Source: Acetobacter estunensis
GTDB lineage: Bacteria; Pseudomonadota; Alphaproteobacteria; Acetobacterales; Acetobacteraceae
Assembly (NCBI RefSeq): GCF_019083805.1
Contig: NZ_JAHRDV010000007.1
Span: 1-64,000, forward strand
Length of the DNA: 64,000 nucleotides
Direction: 5' to 3'
Positions 8,976 through 17,310 of this stretch are shown piece by piece. The notes beneath the pieces are model-generated. The model was not told where the DNA came from. It worked only from the letters and a program-made list of their open reading frames with translations, and ran no database searches. Position numbers and translations under genes: made by a program. Each line of letters begins with the position of its first letter. The stretch's first letter is position 1.

Positions 8976-10139
8976 ATGCCGCATATCATCAGTCGATTGT
9001 ATTCAGAAAATCCCGTTACGTCTGAATATTCGCGCCGAACATTCGGCCAGCTTGCTGGTCTGTTCAGTGTGGGCGCATCCTTTTCCAATCTCGTGCCATC
9101 AGCCCGCGCACAGACATCTTCTTCGCCGACCGGCACGGTTCTTCTGGACAAGAATGAATACTGGACTGGGCCATTTCCGCAGGCAGTTCAGGTGGCGCAG
9201 CAGGAAATCCTTCAGGGCAACCGTTACGATCCGGGCCATGTGCATGAGGCGTTTCTGAAAACCGTAGCCGTGACCGAACGGGTGCCGCTGGATCATGTTC
9301 TTGTCTGGCAAGGCTCGATGGACCCGCTCATCCGCAGTGTGGCGTCGTTCGCCTCACCACAGCGCGGATTGGTGACGGTCGATCCCACATTTGAGGTGCC
9401 GTGGGCGGTGGCGAAATATCTCAACATACCGGTGCAGCGGGTGCCGCTGACGGCAGAAGGACGGTATGTGACGAGTGCGAGGAGTTTGCTGACGGCCAAT
9501 CCGCAGGCTGGTCTCTATTACATATGTTCGCCCAACAACCCGACCGGAACGCCGACATCTCTCGATGAGATCAGGTGGCTTCTGGAGCATAAACCTGCCG
9601 ATGCGATCGTTCTGGTGGATGAGGCCTATATCCATTTTTCCGACAACCCGAGCGCCTTGTCATTGCTCAAGGATCGTAAGGATCTCCTGATTCTCAGGAC
9701 GTTTTCCAAATTGTTCGGCATGGCCGGATTGCGGGTGGGGCTGAGTTTCGCGCATCCGGAGTTGCACCACCGCATGATGCGCTACGATGGGGAAACCGCC
9801 ACCAAACTGATCAATGTCGCTGCGCTGGCGGGTGCGCGGGAAAGTCTTCTGTTGCCAGAAGAGGTGCGACGGCGGCGCGAGGATATGACGTCGGTGCGCC
9901 GGGAGGTGGAAGCGCATCTGACGCACCGGCACATCGCATTTGTCCCCGGCAGTGTGGCCAACATGATCATGGTGGACTGGAGCCATCCAGCAAAGGATGT
10001 CGCGGCAGCTTTTGCGAAGGAGGGCGTCATCATCGGTCGCAACTGGCCAATCTGGCCGAATGTGTCGCGCATCACTCTCGGGTCACGTGAGGAGATGCAG
10101 GTGTTCTTGCGGCAGGTGGACCGGTTGTTTCCTGCGTGA
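8976..10139 (+). CDS. Tat-exported PLP-dependent aminotransferase (HisC-like)
   Basis: Fold-type I aminotransferase of the histidinol-phosphate aminotransferase group, 387 residues. It carries a twin-arginine signal: SRRTFG at 19-24, a mild hydrophobic stretch and PSARAQ before cleavage near 46. The catalytic body has SPNNPTGT at 185-192, DEAYIH at 215-220, the PLP lysine in RTFSKLFGMAGLR (Lys245) and RNWPIWPNVSRITLG near the end. Export by Tat means it would fold with PLP in the cytoplasm and act in the periplasm, so it is probably not the histidine-biosynthesis HisC. It stands divergent to a TonB receptor. Substrate unknown. Confidence 0.82.
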   Translation: MPHIISRLYSENPVTSEYSRRTFGQLAGLFSVGASFSNLVPSARAQTSSSPTGTVLLDKNEYWTGPFPQAVQVAQQEILQGNRYDPGHVHEAFLKTVAVTERVPLDHVLVWQGSMDPLIRSVASFASPQRGLVTVDPTFEVPWAVAKYLNIPVQRVPLTAEGRYVTSARSLLTANPQAGLYYICSPNNPTGTPTSLDEIRWLLEHKPADAIVLVDEAYIHFSDNPSALSLLKDRKDLLILRTFSKLFGMAGLRVGLSFAHPELHHRMMRYDGETATKLINVAALAGARESLLLPEEVRRRREDMTSVRREVEAHLTHRHIAFVPGSVANMIMVDWSHPAKDVAAAFAKEGVIIGRNWPIWPNVSRITLGSREEMQVFLRQVDRLFPA

Positions 10140-10179
10140 AGTCAAAAGAGAGAGCATTACGGCTCCCTCCAAGGTTGGA

Positions 10180-10644
10180 TCAGGCGTGATTCTGACTGTA
10201 GATGCCGCGTGGCAGTCCACCTTCAATACGCTTGTTCCAGTAAGACCAGGGAAAAGCTACATCTTCCAATGGAACGAACGTGATGTCGTGAGCATCTAAG
10301 AAAGCCTTTTCCGCTTTCTTGAGAACATCTTTTCGTACAAAGCCGAGAAAACGAGGTGGCTTGTCGAAGGACGCAGTGATGGCTGTTTGTTCCAGCTTGC
10401 GAAAGATAGGCTGATACCAGCGCGTTTCACGTTCTCTGATTTTTTCTAGAAGTGTGTCAATGTTCGCGTTTGCTGTTACTTCTATAACAATGATTTCTTT
10501 ATTTTCGAGGTCGAGAGCCACGAAATCCGGACAAGAACCGCCCTCTTGACGCTCCTTGTCGTATTTAATGGTACATTGCGGTGCAATAAAGACCTTTCCA
10601 CCCAGCGTAAGGTAGGTGGCGACGTTACTTTCCCAATCGCACAT
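10180..10644 (-). CDS. Nuclease-like orphan protein of low GC, function unknown
   Basis: A 154-residue protein. Its centre, SCPDFVALDLENKEIIVIEVT, resembles the core of the PD-(D/E)xK nuclease fold (a Pro-Asp, then a hydrophobic strand ending in Glu), but the last catalytic position is Thr instead of Lys, so activity is doubtful. The C-terminus has FLGFVRKDVLKKAEKAFLDAHDITFVPLED and many Lys and Glu. Base composition is visibly lower in GC than both neighbours, which suggests acquisition. It sits alone between the aminotransferase and xthA. It could be a stray restriction or defence remnant; I recognise no named family. Confidence 0.6.
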   Translation of the reverse strand: MCDWESNVATYLTLGGKVFIAPQCTIKYDKERQEGGSCPDFVALDLENKEIIVIEVTANANIDTLLEKIRERETRWYQPIFRKLEQTAITASFDKPPRFLGFVRKDVLKKAEKAFLDAHDITFVPLEDVAFPWSYWNKRIEGGLPRGIYSQNHA

Positions 10645-10665
10645 AATCAGAAACTTCTGTTGAAT

Positions 10666-11460
10666 TTACGCACCCAGATCGATCATTACCGGCACGTGGT
10701 CTGATGGAGAGGCCCAGTCCCGTGTCTCACGGATCACCTGCATGCCGTGCAGTGACGCGACGAGATCGGGCGTGATCCACACATGGTCCAGCCGCCGCCC
10801 GCGGTTGGACGCGCTCCAGTCGCGGTTGCGATAGGACCACCACGTATAGAGTTTCTCATCCGACGGGATGAAGTGGCGCATGGTGTCCACAAAGCCGGTG
10901 TTCAGCCATGCGTTCAGACGTGTCGTCTCGGGTGGTGTGTGACTGACGACCTTTAGGAGTTGTTTGTGGCTCCACACGTCGTTTTCCAGCGGGGCAATAT
11001 TGAGGTCGCCCACGATGACCGTTCGGGCGCGATGGTGTGTTTCGAACCACGCCGTCACCTGATCCACAAAGGCCAGCTTGTGCGCGTATTTGGGGTTTTC
11101 GTCCTCGTCGGGGATGTCGCCACCCGCCGGAACATAAAAATTATGAATCTCGACAGGGCCGTTTTCACCCTCGATGCGGGCGGCAGCGTGACGGCAGTCA
11201 CCTTTCTCGCACCAGTCCGGCGTGTCCAGAACCGGTTCCAGCGCCTGTCGGGCGAGGATGGCCACGCCGTTATAGCCCTTCATGCCGCGTCGGACCTGAT
11301 GCGGATAGCCCAGTTCCTTCAGAGCTTCGTGTGGGAACAGAGGGTCGGGCACCTTCGTTTCCTGAAGGCAGATCACGTCCGGCCGCAATTGCCGGTCGAG
11401 TTCGGCCAGCAGCGGCAGACGAAGGCGGAGGGAGTTGATGTTCCAGGTCACGATGCGCAT
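10666..11460 (-). CDS. xthA: Exodeoxyribonuclease III / AP endonuclease
   Basis: Base-excision repair enzyme that cuts at abasic sites and degrades 3' ends; 264 residues, normal length. The start is the diagnostic MRIVTWNINSLRLRLP. Catalytic motifs follow: CLQETKV (metal-binding Glu), NFYVPAGGD (Tyr), VGDLNIAP (Asp and Asn), RLDHVWIT and ASPSDHVPVM (Asp-His). The ATG at 11460 was taken because the family begins exactly there; the open frame up to 11583 is non-coding. It is divergent from the dipeptidase gene. Confidence 0.93.
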   Translation of the reverse strand: MRIVTWNINSLRLRLPLLAELDRQLRPDVICLQETKVPDPLFPHEALKELGYPHQVRRGMKGYNGVAILARQALEPVLDTPDWCEKGDCRHAAARIEGENGPVEIHNFYVPAGGDIPDEDENPKYAHKLAFVDQVTAWFETHHRARTVIVGDLNIAPLENDVWSHKQLLKVVSHTPPETTRLNAWLNTGFVDTMRHFIPSDEKLYTWWSYRNRDWSASNRGRRLDHVWITPDLVASLHGMQVIRETRDWASPSDHVPVMIDLGA

Positions 11461-11612
11461 GGGGCGGCGTTGATCGCTCAAACGGGGTCGGGGGACAAGG
11501 GTGATTCTGTCACCTCTGGTCAGCGTCACATGCGTCGGGGCAAGGTGCGGACCTCCGCCCATGTTGCGGGCGCGCCCTTGCAAACCTTCTCGCCGGACAC
11601 GATTTCCCAGCT

Positions 11613-12674
11613 ATGACCTCTTTTTCCTCTCCCGCGCCCGTCACCGAGGACGTGCTCGCCCTGCATCGTTCGCTGCTCACGCTGGACAGTCACATCGATA
11701 TTCCGTGGCCGGATCGTGACGATGCGTTTCTCGATACGTCGGATCGCTTTGTCGATTTTCCCAAGATGAAGCGGGGTCATCTCTCGGCGGGCTGCTTCGT
11801 GGCGTACATCCCGCAAGGGAAGGTCGATGCGCAGGGGCATGCGGCGGCGCAGGAGCAGACGTTGGCCATGCTGGAGGCCATCAACCGCATGCAGGGCACG
11901 CGCAATGGCATCACGGCCCGCGTCTGTCCGACGGTGGATGAGATTGAGGCGGCCTGCCGGGATGGAGCGCTGGCGGTCGTGCCGGGTGTGGAGAACGGCT
12001 ACGGCATGGGCGATGATATCGGGATGCTGGCGCGCTTCCGTGCCCTCGGCGCACGTTATGTGACGCTCACCCATAATGGTCACAACGCGCTGGCCGATTC
12101 CGGGCAACCGAGCCGTGTTCTGGGCGACCCGGAGGCGAGGCACGGCGGTCTGTCGGCACTGGGGCGCGAGGCGATTGCCGAGATGAACCGGTTGGGGCTG
12201 CTGGTGGACGTGTCGCACACGGCCCGCGCGACCATGTTGCAGGCGGTTGAAGTGTCATCCGTGCCGGTGGTGGCGACACATGCCTGCGTGCGGGCCTTGT
12301 GCGATCACCCCCGCAATCTGGACGATGTGCAACTCGATGCGCTCAAGGCCAGTGGTGGCCTGATCCAGATTACGGCGATCGGCGGCTTCCTGCGTCCACG
12401 GTCCGAGCTTCAGGGACGCAGGGCGACGGTGGCGGATTACATGGATCATCTCGACTATGTGGTGAAGCGGCTTGGGCCGGAATATGTGGGGATCTCATCG
12501 GATTTCGATGGTGGCGGTCAGCTCGATGGTTGGGCGAATGCGGCGGAGTCGCCTGCTCTCACGGCTGAATTGATGCGTCGTGGGTATGACCGGAGCGAGA
12601 TCGCGGCCTTCTGGGGCGGCAACTTCCGACGTCTTTTGCGCAAGGGCGAAGAGGCTACGAAGAAAGGCCTTTGA
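11613..12674 (+). CDS. Membrane dipeptidase (renal dipeptidase, peptidase M19)
   Basis: Zinc metallopeptidase of the amidohydrolase superfamily that hydrolyses dipeptides, in bacteria often D- or mixed-chirality ones. It has 353 residues. Metal ligands are visible: LDSHIDIPW near the start, the bridging Glu in VVPGVENGYG, then VDVSHTA and VVATHACV, and YVGISSDFDGGG near the end. HNGHNALADSG is the conserved family segment. No signal peptide is evident, so it is probably cytoplasmic. Divergent from xthA with a 152-base gap. Confidence 0.88.
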   Translation: MTSFSSPAPVTEDVLALHRSLLTLDSHIDIPWPDRDDAFLDTSDRFVDFPKMKRGHLSAGCFVAYIPQGKVDAQGHAAAQEQTLAMLEAINRMQGTRNGITARVCPTVDEIEAACRDGALAVVPGVENGYGMGDDIGMLARFRALGARYVTLTHNGHNALADSGQPSRVLGDPEARHGGLSALGREAIAEMNRLGLLVDVSHTARATMLQAVEVSSVPVVATHACVRALCDHPRNLDDVQLDALKASGGLIQITAIGGFLRPRSELQGRRATVADYMDHLDYVVKRLGPEYVGISSDFDGGGQLDGWANAAESPALTAELMRRGYDRSEIAAFWGGNFRRLLRKGEEATKKGL

Positions 12675-12961
12675 AAGGGTGGATTCGCGGCATGGAACAA
12701 AGCGGGACCGTGCCCGGTCTGAGGCGTTCGTCAGTATTCGGTGAATTTTGTCCACGTCCGGGATTGACTCGGGTTGTTTCAATGCGTTTCCAGCGATTCG
12801 AGGGGTGTCTTTTGGATGTCAGCCTTCAAAACAAAACAAAATCAATGGGTTGATTGGTCTGATTAAATTTTATGCAATCCAGTGTTCGAGGCAGAAAACC
12901 AAGGGGTCCATCAATCTGTCATCTTATCTCCCACAGACTTATCCACAGCTTCGGTGGATGA
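12675..12961. promoter_or_regulatory. uvrC upstream region with a perfect DnaA box
   Basis: 287 bases with no gene. The right half is AT-rich (about 12825-12900). TTATCCACA at 12939-12947 is an exact match to the consensus DnaA box, with a weaker CTTATCTCCCACA just before it. I found no LexA-type GTTC-N7-GTTC site. One box does not make an origin; DnaA-linked control of uvrC is possible. Confidence 0.4.
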
Positions 12962-14887
12962 ATGGCCATGACTGAGGAAACCCTTGGTGGAACGGGCGAA
13001 AAGTCCGCGCAGCCTGATTCCGCGACTCCTGTAACGGGGGTGGAAGTCATCCACGCCGCTCTCAGGACCATGCCGCTTTCGCCGGGTGTCTATCGGATGC
13101 TCGGTGCGAAGGGAGAGGTGCTTTATGTCGGCAAGGCACGCGCGCTCAAGAAACGCGTAACCTCCTACACGCACGTCTCGCGCCTGCCAGAGCGGCTGCG
13201 GCGGATGGTGTCCGAGACGGCGTCGATGGAGATCGTCACCACGCACACCGAGGCCGAGGCTCTGCTGCTTGAGGCCAACTACATCAAGCGCATGAAGCCG
13301 CGCTTCAACATTCTGCTGCGCGACGACAAGAGCTACCCGTGGCTGATGCTGAGCGAGCAGCACCCGTTTCCACAACTCGCCAAGCATCGCGGCAAGATGG
13401 AGAAGGGCGCGAGCTATTGGGGGCCGTTTGCCTCAGCGTGGGCGGTGAACCAGACCATCACCATTCTTCAACGGGTCTTTCGGCTGCGGACCTGCGCGGA
13501 CTCGGTCTTCTCCTCCCGCACGCGCCCCTGTCTGCTGTTCCAGATCAAGCGGTGCTGCGCGCCATGCGTGGATCGGATCAGCGAGGAGGACTACGCGCGG
13601 CTTGTGAAGGAGGCGAAGGAGTTTCTCTCAGGCGAAGACAATGCCCTGAAGGCGCGGTTTGCTCAGGAGATGGAAGAGGCGGCTGCCACGCTGGACTATG
13701 AGAAGGCAGCGGTTCTGCGTGACCGGATCCGCGCGCTGGCATCGATGCAGGATTCGAGCGTCATCAATCCATCCTCCATCCGCGATGGCGATGTCATCGC
13801 TGTCTGGCAGCAAGCGGGACAGGCCTGCATTCAGGTGTTTTTCATCCGGGGCGGGCGAAACAACGGCAACCGTTCGTTCTTCCCGGTCCACACCAAGGAT
13901 GAGACCGAAGGCGATATTCTCGCGGCGTTTCTCGGGCAGTTCTATGACGATAAGCCGCCGCCAGCGCTGCTGCTGGTCAATCGGGACGTGCCCGAGGCAG
14001 CCCTGCTGGCCGAGGCTCTCTCCATCCGACGTGGACACAAGGTGGAGATTCTGCGTCCCCAGCGTGGCGAGCGGCGCGACGTGGTCGAGCATGCCGAAAC
14101 GAATGCCCGCGATGCGCTGGAACGCAAGCTGGCCGAGAGTGCTGGGCAGGCAAAGCTTCTGGAAGGTGTCGCGCGGGTCTTCGGGCTGGACGCACCGCCT
14201 CAGCGGATCGAGACCTACGATAACAGCCACATCATGGGCACCAGTCCGTACGGTGTGATGATTGTGGGAGGGCCGGAAGGCTTCGATCGTCGCTCGTACC
14301 GGAAATACGCCATCAAGGGACCGATCACGCCGGGCGATGACTTTGCCATGATGCGCGAGGTGCTTGAGCGGCGCTTCGGGCGGGCGTTGAAAGAGGCGGC
14401 GGAGGAAGGCGTAGCGCGTTCGGCGGACTGGCCCGATGTGCTGCTGATCGACGGAGGGGCGGGGCAGTTCTCCGCCGTGCGTGAGGTGCTCGATTCGCTG
14501 GGCGTGCAGGATGTGAAGCTGGTGGCCATTGCCAAGGGACCGGATCGCGACGCTGGGCGGGAGTGGTTTCATACAGGTGATGCACCGCCATTCCAGTTGG
14601 AGCCGCGCGATCCGGTGCTCTATTACCTCCAGCGTCTGCGCGATGAGGCGCACCGCTTCGCCATCACCACCCACCGGGCCGGGCGCTCGAAAAAACTGGT
14701 GAAGTCAGAGCTCGATGAGATTTCCGGTGTGGGACCGGCCCGTAAACGGGCGCTGTTGAACCACTTCGGTTCAGCACGTGGGGTAAGTCAGGCAGGGCTT
14801 GCGGAACTGGAGGCGGCGCCGGGCATTAACCGTGAGACGGCGCGCACGATCTATGGACACTTCCATCCGGACTGGGCGCCATCGTGA
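12962..14887 (+). CDS. uvrC: Excinuclease ABC subunit C
   Basis: Makes both incisions in nucleotide excision repair after UvrAB damage recognition; 641 residues. Domain order is complete: GIY-YIG nuclease (about 40-115; [20 protein letters not shown]), a Cys cluster ([16 protein letters not shown]), a UVR domain (about 235-270; [19 protein letters not shown]), the RNase H-like nuclease ([16 protein letters not shown], and LLIDGGAGQ) and C-terminal helix-hairpin-helix repeats ([20 protein letters not shown]). The ATG at 12968 is an equally good start. pgsA follows by 97 bases. Confidence 0.95.
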   Translation: MAMTEETLGGTGEKSAQPDSATPVTGVEVIHAALRTMPLSPGVYRMLGAKGEVLYVGKARALKKRVTSYTHVSRLPERLRRMVSETASMEIVTTHTEAEALLLEANYIKRMKPRFNILLRDDKSYPWLMLSEQHPFPQLAKHRGKMEKGASYWGPFASAWAVNQTITILQRVFRLRTCADSVFSSRTRPCLLFQIKRCCAPCVDRISEEDYARLVKEAKEFLSGEDNALKARFAQEMEEAAATLDYEKAAVLRDRIRALASMQDSSVINPSSIRDGDVIAVWQQAGQACIQVFFIRGGRNNGNRSFFPVHTKDETEGDILAAFLGQFYDDKPPPALLLVNRDVPEAALLAEALSIRRGHKVEILRPQRGERRDVVEHAETNARDALERKLAESAGQAKLLEGVARVFGLDAPPQRIETYDNSHIMGTSPYGVMIVGGPEGFDRRSYRKYAIKGPITPGDDFAMMREVLERRFGRALKEAAEEGVARSADWPDVLLIDGGAGQFSAVREVLDSLGVQDVKLVAIAKGPDRDAGREWFHTGDAPPFQLEPRDPVLYYLQRLRDEAHRFAITTHRAGRSKKLVKSELDEISGVGPARKRALLNHFGSARGVSQAGLAELEAAPGINRETARTIYGHFHPDWAPS

Positions 14888-14984
14888 GGCGCGCGTATTG
14901 CGTCACGCGATTGCCATTGCACAGGACGCATTTCTCGGGACAGAGCCGTTTCGGTTCGTCTGCAAGTGGAGTAACGTGCGGAGA

Positions 14985-15590
14985 ATGATAACCGATCTGC
15001 CGAACCTCCTGACTCTGTCGCGGATCGTCGCGATCCCGGTGCTGGTGGCTCTTGTGGCCATGAATCGGCCGGAAGCGTCGGCTGCGGCGTGTCTGCTGTT
15101 CATCGCTGCGGCGGTGACAGACTGGTTCGATGGGCATCTGGCCCGTTCGCGCAAGCTTCAGTCTGACCTTGGGCGTATGTTGGACCCCATTGCCGACAAG
15201 CTGCTGGTGGGCGCATCGCTCATGACGCTGGCGGGTCTGGGTGGACTTTCCCAGTTTGGGGCATTGTGGCCGGCCATTGTCATTCTTTGTCGCGAAATAC
15301 TTGTCAGTGGTTTGCGGGAGTATCTGGCGGGCACGCGGGCCAGTCTGCCGGTCACACGGTTGGCCAAGTGGAAAACCGGTTTCCAGATGACAGCCATCGG
15401 TTTTCTGCTGGCGGGGGACAGCACGGGCGTGCTGCTCCATATGCCGTGGCTGCCGGTCACCCTCATGGGATCGCTGATGCTGTGGATTGCCGCCGTGCTG
15501 ACATTGATCACGGGGTGGGATTATCTCATGGCCGGGCTGCGGCATGTGGAGCGACCAGCGGGAGCTTCCAACGGTCGGTCCGTGGGCTGA
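14985..15590 (+). CDS. pgsA: CDP-diacylglycerol--glycerol-3-phosphate 3-phosphatidyltransferase
   Basis: Inner-membrane enzyme forming phosphatidylglycerol phosphate, the committed step to PG and cardiolipin. It has 201 residues with several membrane segments. The CDP-alcohol phosphotransferase signature is complete: DWFDGHLAR, then G, then LDPIADK with correct spacing (DxxDGxxAR-x8-GxxxDxxxD). MITDLPNLLTLSRI is the standard N-terminus, so the ATG at 14985 after GGAGAATG was chosen over the long overlap with uvrC. The uvrC-pgsA pair is common in Alphaproteobacteria. Confidence 0.93.
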   Translation: MITDLPNLLTLSRIVAIPVLVALVAMNRPEASAAACLLFIAAAVTDWFDGHLARSRKLQSDLGRMLDPIADKLLVGASLMTLAGLGGLSQFGALWPAIVILCREILVSGLREYLAGTRASLPVTRLAKWKTGFQMTAIGFLLAGDSTGVLLHMPWLPVTLMGSLMLWIAAVLTLITGWDYLMAGLRHVERPAGASNGRSVG

Positions 15591-15761
15591 ATGCCGTTGT
15601 GAACAGGCGTGCCGGATATGCGACACTGTTACGAAAAGGCGCCTCATAACCGCATGGTGGGTAAGTGGTAATTTACCTGAGACGGTCATCCTTGTATCAG
15701 GTGTGAGCAAACAGGGCGGCGGTGGTGCCGCGCGTCAGTCATCTGGACGAGGTACGACCTT

Positions 15762-16412
15762 ATGCGGAGAGCCGCTCTCGTAGCGACATTACTGGTTCTG
15801 AGCGGCTGCTCCGGCTTTGATAAATGGCTGACCGACACGGCGACCCTGCCGGGAGAGAACCCCAACACGCCAGCGGGCACCTCGGAGACGATCCGTCGTG
15901 TTCGCGGCCAGTCCTTCGCGGAGACACCCATCCTGCCGGATAGCGGCAACATCTGGCCGGGTGCGCCCAAGCCGCTGCCGTCTCTTTCCGATGTCGCGTC
16001 CGATCATGACACAATGGCGGGGATGGATGGGCAGAAGGGCGAACTGCCCGATGGCGGTCATCTCTCTCTGGGTGAGGATGTGGACGATTCCTTCTCTGGG
16101 AAAGGAGCTACGGCTTCTCTGCCAAGTGTGGAACCCGATGTGGCCGGAAAATATGGGGCAGGTGCGAAATCACCCAATTCCACCATCGAGATTCCGAACG
16201 GCGATGGCACCACAACGGTCATTCATCCCGATGGTTCGATCAGCACTGTAAAGAGTTCAACGCTGCATCATGACAGAGGGGCCGTGGGTAACGGGTCTGT
16301 TGACAAGGCCGTCAAACATTCGGAGACGACGTCCGGTTCGGGACAGACCGAAATGGTGGTGCCTGTCACGCCGCTCGTGCCGGGCGAGACAACGGTGACG
16401 CCGCCTCAATAA
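15762..16412 (+). CDS. Putative lipoprotein, function unknown
   Basis: A 216-residue protein with a clear lipoprotein signal, MRRAALVATLLVLSGCSGF; LSGC is the lipobox with Cys16. The rest is low-complexity and rich in Gly, Ser, Thr, Pro and Asp, with a repeated turn-like segment NGDGTTTVIHPDGSISTV, so it is probably a flexible periplasmic or surface-anchored protein. I recognise no domain. It precedes moaD by 26 bases and may share its transcript, although no functional link is apparent. Confidence 0.75.
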   Translation: MRRAALVATLLVLSGCSGFDKWLTDTATLPGENPNTPAGTSETIRRVRGQSFAETPILPDSGNIWPGAPKPLPSLSDVASDHDTMAGMDGQKGELPDGGHLSLGEDVDDSFSGKGATASLPSVEPDVAGKYGAGAKSPNSTIEIPNGDGTTTVIHPDGSISTVKSSTLHHDRGAVGNGSVDKAVKHSETTSGSGQTEMVVPVTPLVPGETTVTPPQ

Positions 16413-16438
16413 GAGGGACGTATGCGGAAGGGAACGAC

Positions 16439-16702
16439 ATGAGCGCAGATGTTACCGTTCTTTATTTCGCAGCCCTGCGTGAACGTATGGGGCGTTCACG
16501 GGATACTCTGACTCTGTCGGAAAATGCGCGGACAGTGGGTGCTCTTCTTATGGAGCGCCGTAAAGTGGACGCGACACTGGATGCAGCACTCGCTGGCCCC
16601 GGAACCCTGCGTGTGGCGGTCAATCATCAACTGTCCGATCTGAATGCTCCGGTGAAGGCCGGAGATGAGGTGGCGCTTTTCCCTCCCATGACCGGTGGGT
16701 GA
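16439..16702 (+). CDS. moaD: Molybdopterin synthase small subunit (sulfur carrier)
   Basis: Beta-grasp sulfur carrier of 87 residues that donates thiocarboxylate sulfur to precursor Z with MoaE. It begins with VTVLYFAALRERMG and ends in VALFPPMTGG, where the terminal Gly-Gly is activated by MoeB-type enzymes. Next to moaE, with only 7 bases between stop and the next ATG, so the two subunits are cotranscribed. Confidence 0.93.
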   Translation: MSADVTVLYFAALRERMGRSRDTLTLSENARTVGALLMERRKVDATLDAALAGPGTLRVAVNHQLSDLNAPVKAGDEVALFPPMTGG

Positions 16703-16709
16703 AGGCACC

Positions 16710-17159
16710 ATGCCCCTGATCAGAATTGTGGTGAGTGAGTCTGCCTTTGACATGGTAAAAGAGACCGCGCGCCTGCTGACGGAAAGTGACGGTGTGGGTG
16801 GTGTCGGCTCATTTCTGGGAGTGGTTCGTGGCGGCAATGGTCTCGTGGCGCTCACACTGGAACACTATCCGGGCATGTGCGAAGGCGTGCTGACGGCACT
16901 CGCCCAAGAGGCCGTGGCCCGTTTCTCACTTGCCGGGTGCACCGTCATTCACCGGGTTGGGCGTCTGATGGTGGGTGAGCCGATTGTGCTGGTGTTGACG
17001 GCAGCAGCACATCGGGCGGCAGCGCTGGATGGCACCCGTTTCCTAATCGATCGTCTCAAGACGGGCGCGCCTTTCTGGAAGATGGAAGAGTTTGCGGATG
17101 GACGGCGCGTTTGGGTGGAAAGCCGCGCCGAAGATGAGGCCGCCGCCGCCGGCTGGTAA
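16710..17159 (+). CDS. moaE: Molybdopterin synthase large subunit
   Basis: Catalytic subunit converting precursor Z to molybdopterin; 149 residues. Family features are GVGSFLGVVRGG near the start, LTLEHYPGMCE, HRVGRLMVGEPIVLVLTAAAHR and the active-site lysines in DRLKTGAPFWKMEEF, with FWK being diagnostic. The ATG at 16710 is preferred to the in-frame GTG at 16695, which overlaps the moaD end. Confidence 0.93.
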   Translation: MPLIRIVVSESAFDMVKETARLLTESDGVGGVGSFLGVVRGGNGLVALTLEHYPGMCEGVLTALAQEAVARFSLAGCTVIHRVGRLMVGEPIVLVLTAAAHRAAALDGTRFLIDRLKTGAPFWKMEEFADGRRVWVESRAEDEAAAAGW

Positions 17160-17310
17160 GCCGATCGTTCCGATACGCTGATCCGTGTTGGCTGCTGGTT
17201 CTCTGCGGACGTTGCCGGAACCCGACTGTTCATGAATTGTTATGTTTGGAAAAGCGGAATAACGGTCGCGCGATCCTGCTCATGTCCGTTCTTGCCGCCC
17301 GGAGGCAAAG

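Noticed and set aside
12939-12947. Chromosomal replication origin at the DnaA box
   Set aside because: Only one perfect box, and no hemE, dnaA, dnaN or similar origin-linked gene nearby.
13628-14674. 348-codon minus-strand frame within uvrC
   Set aside because: Shadow of uvrC; no motif and no start signal.
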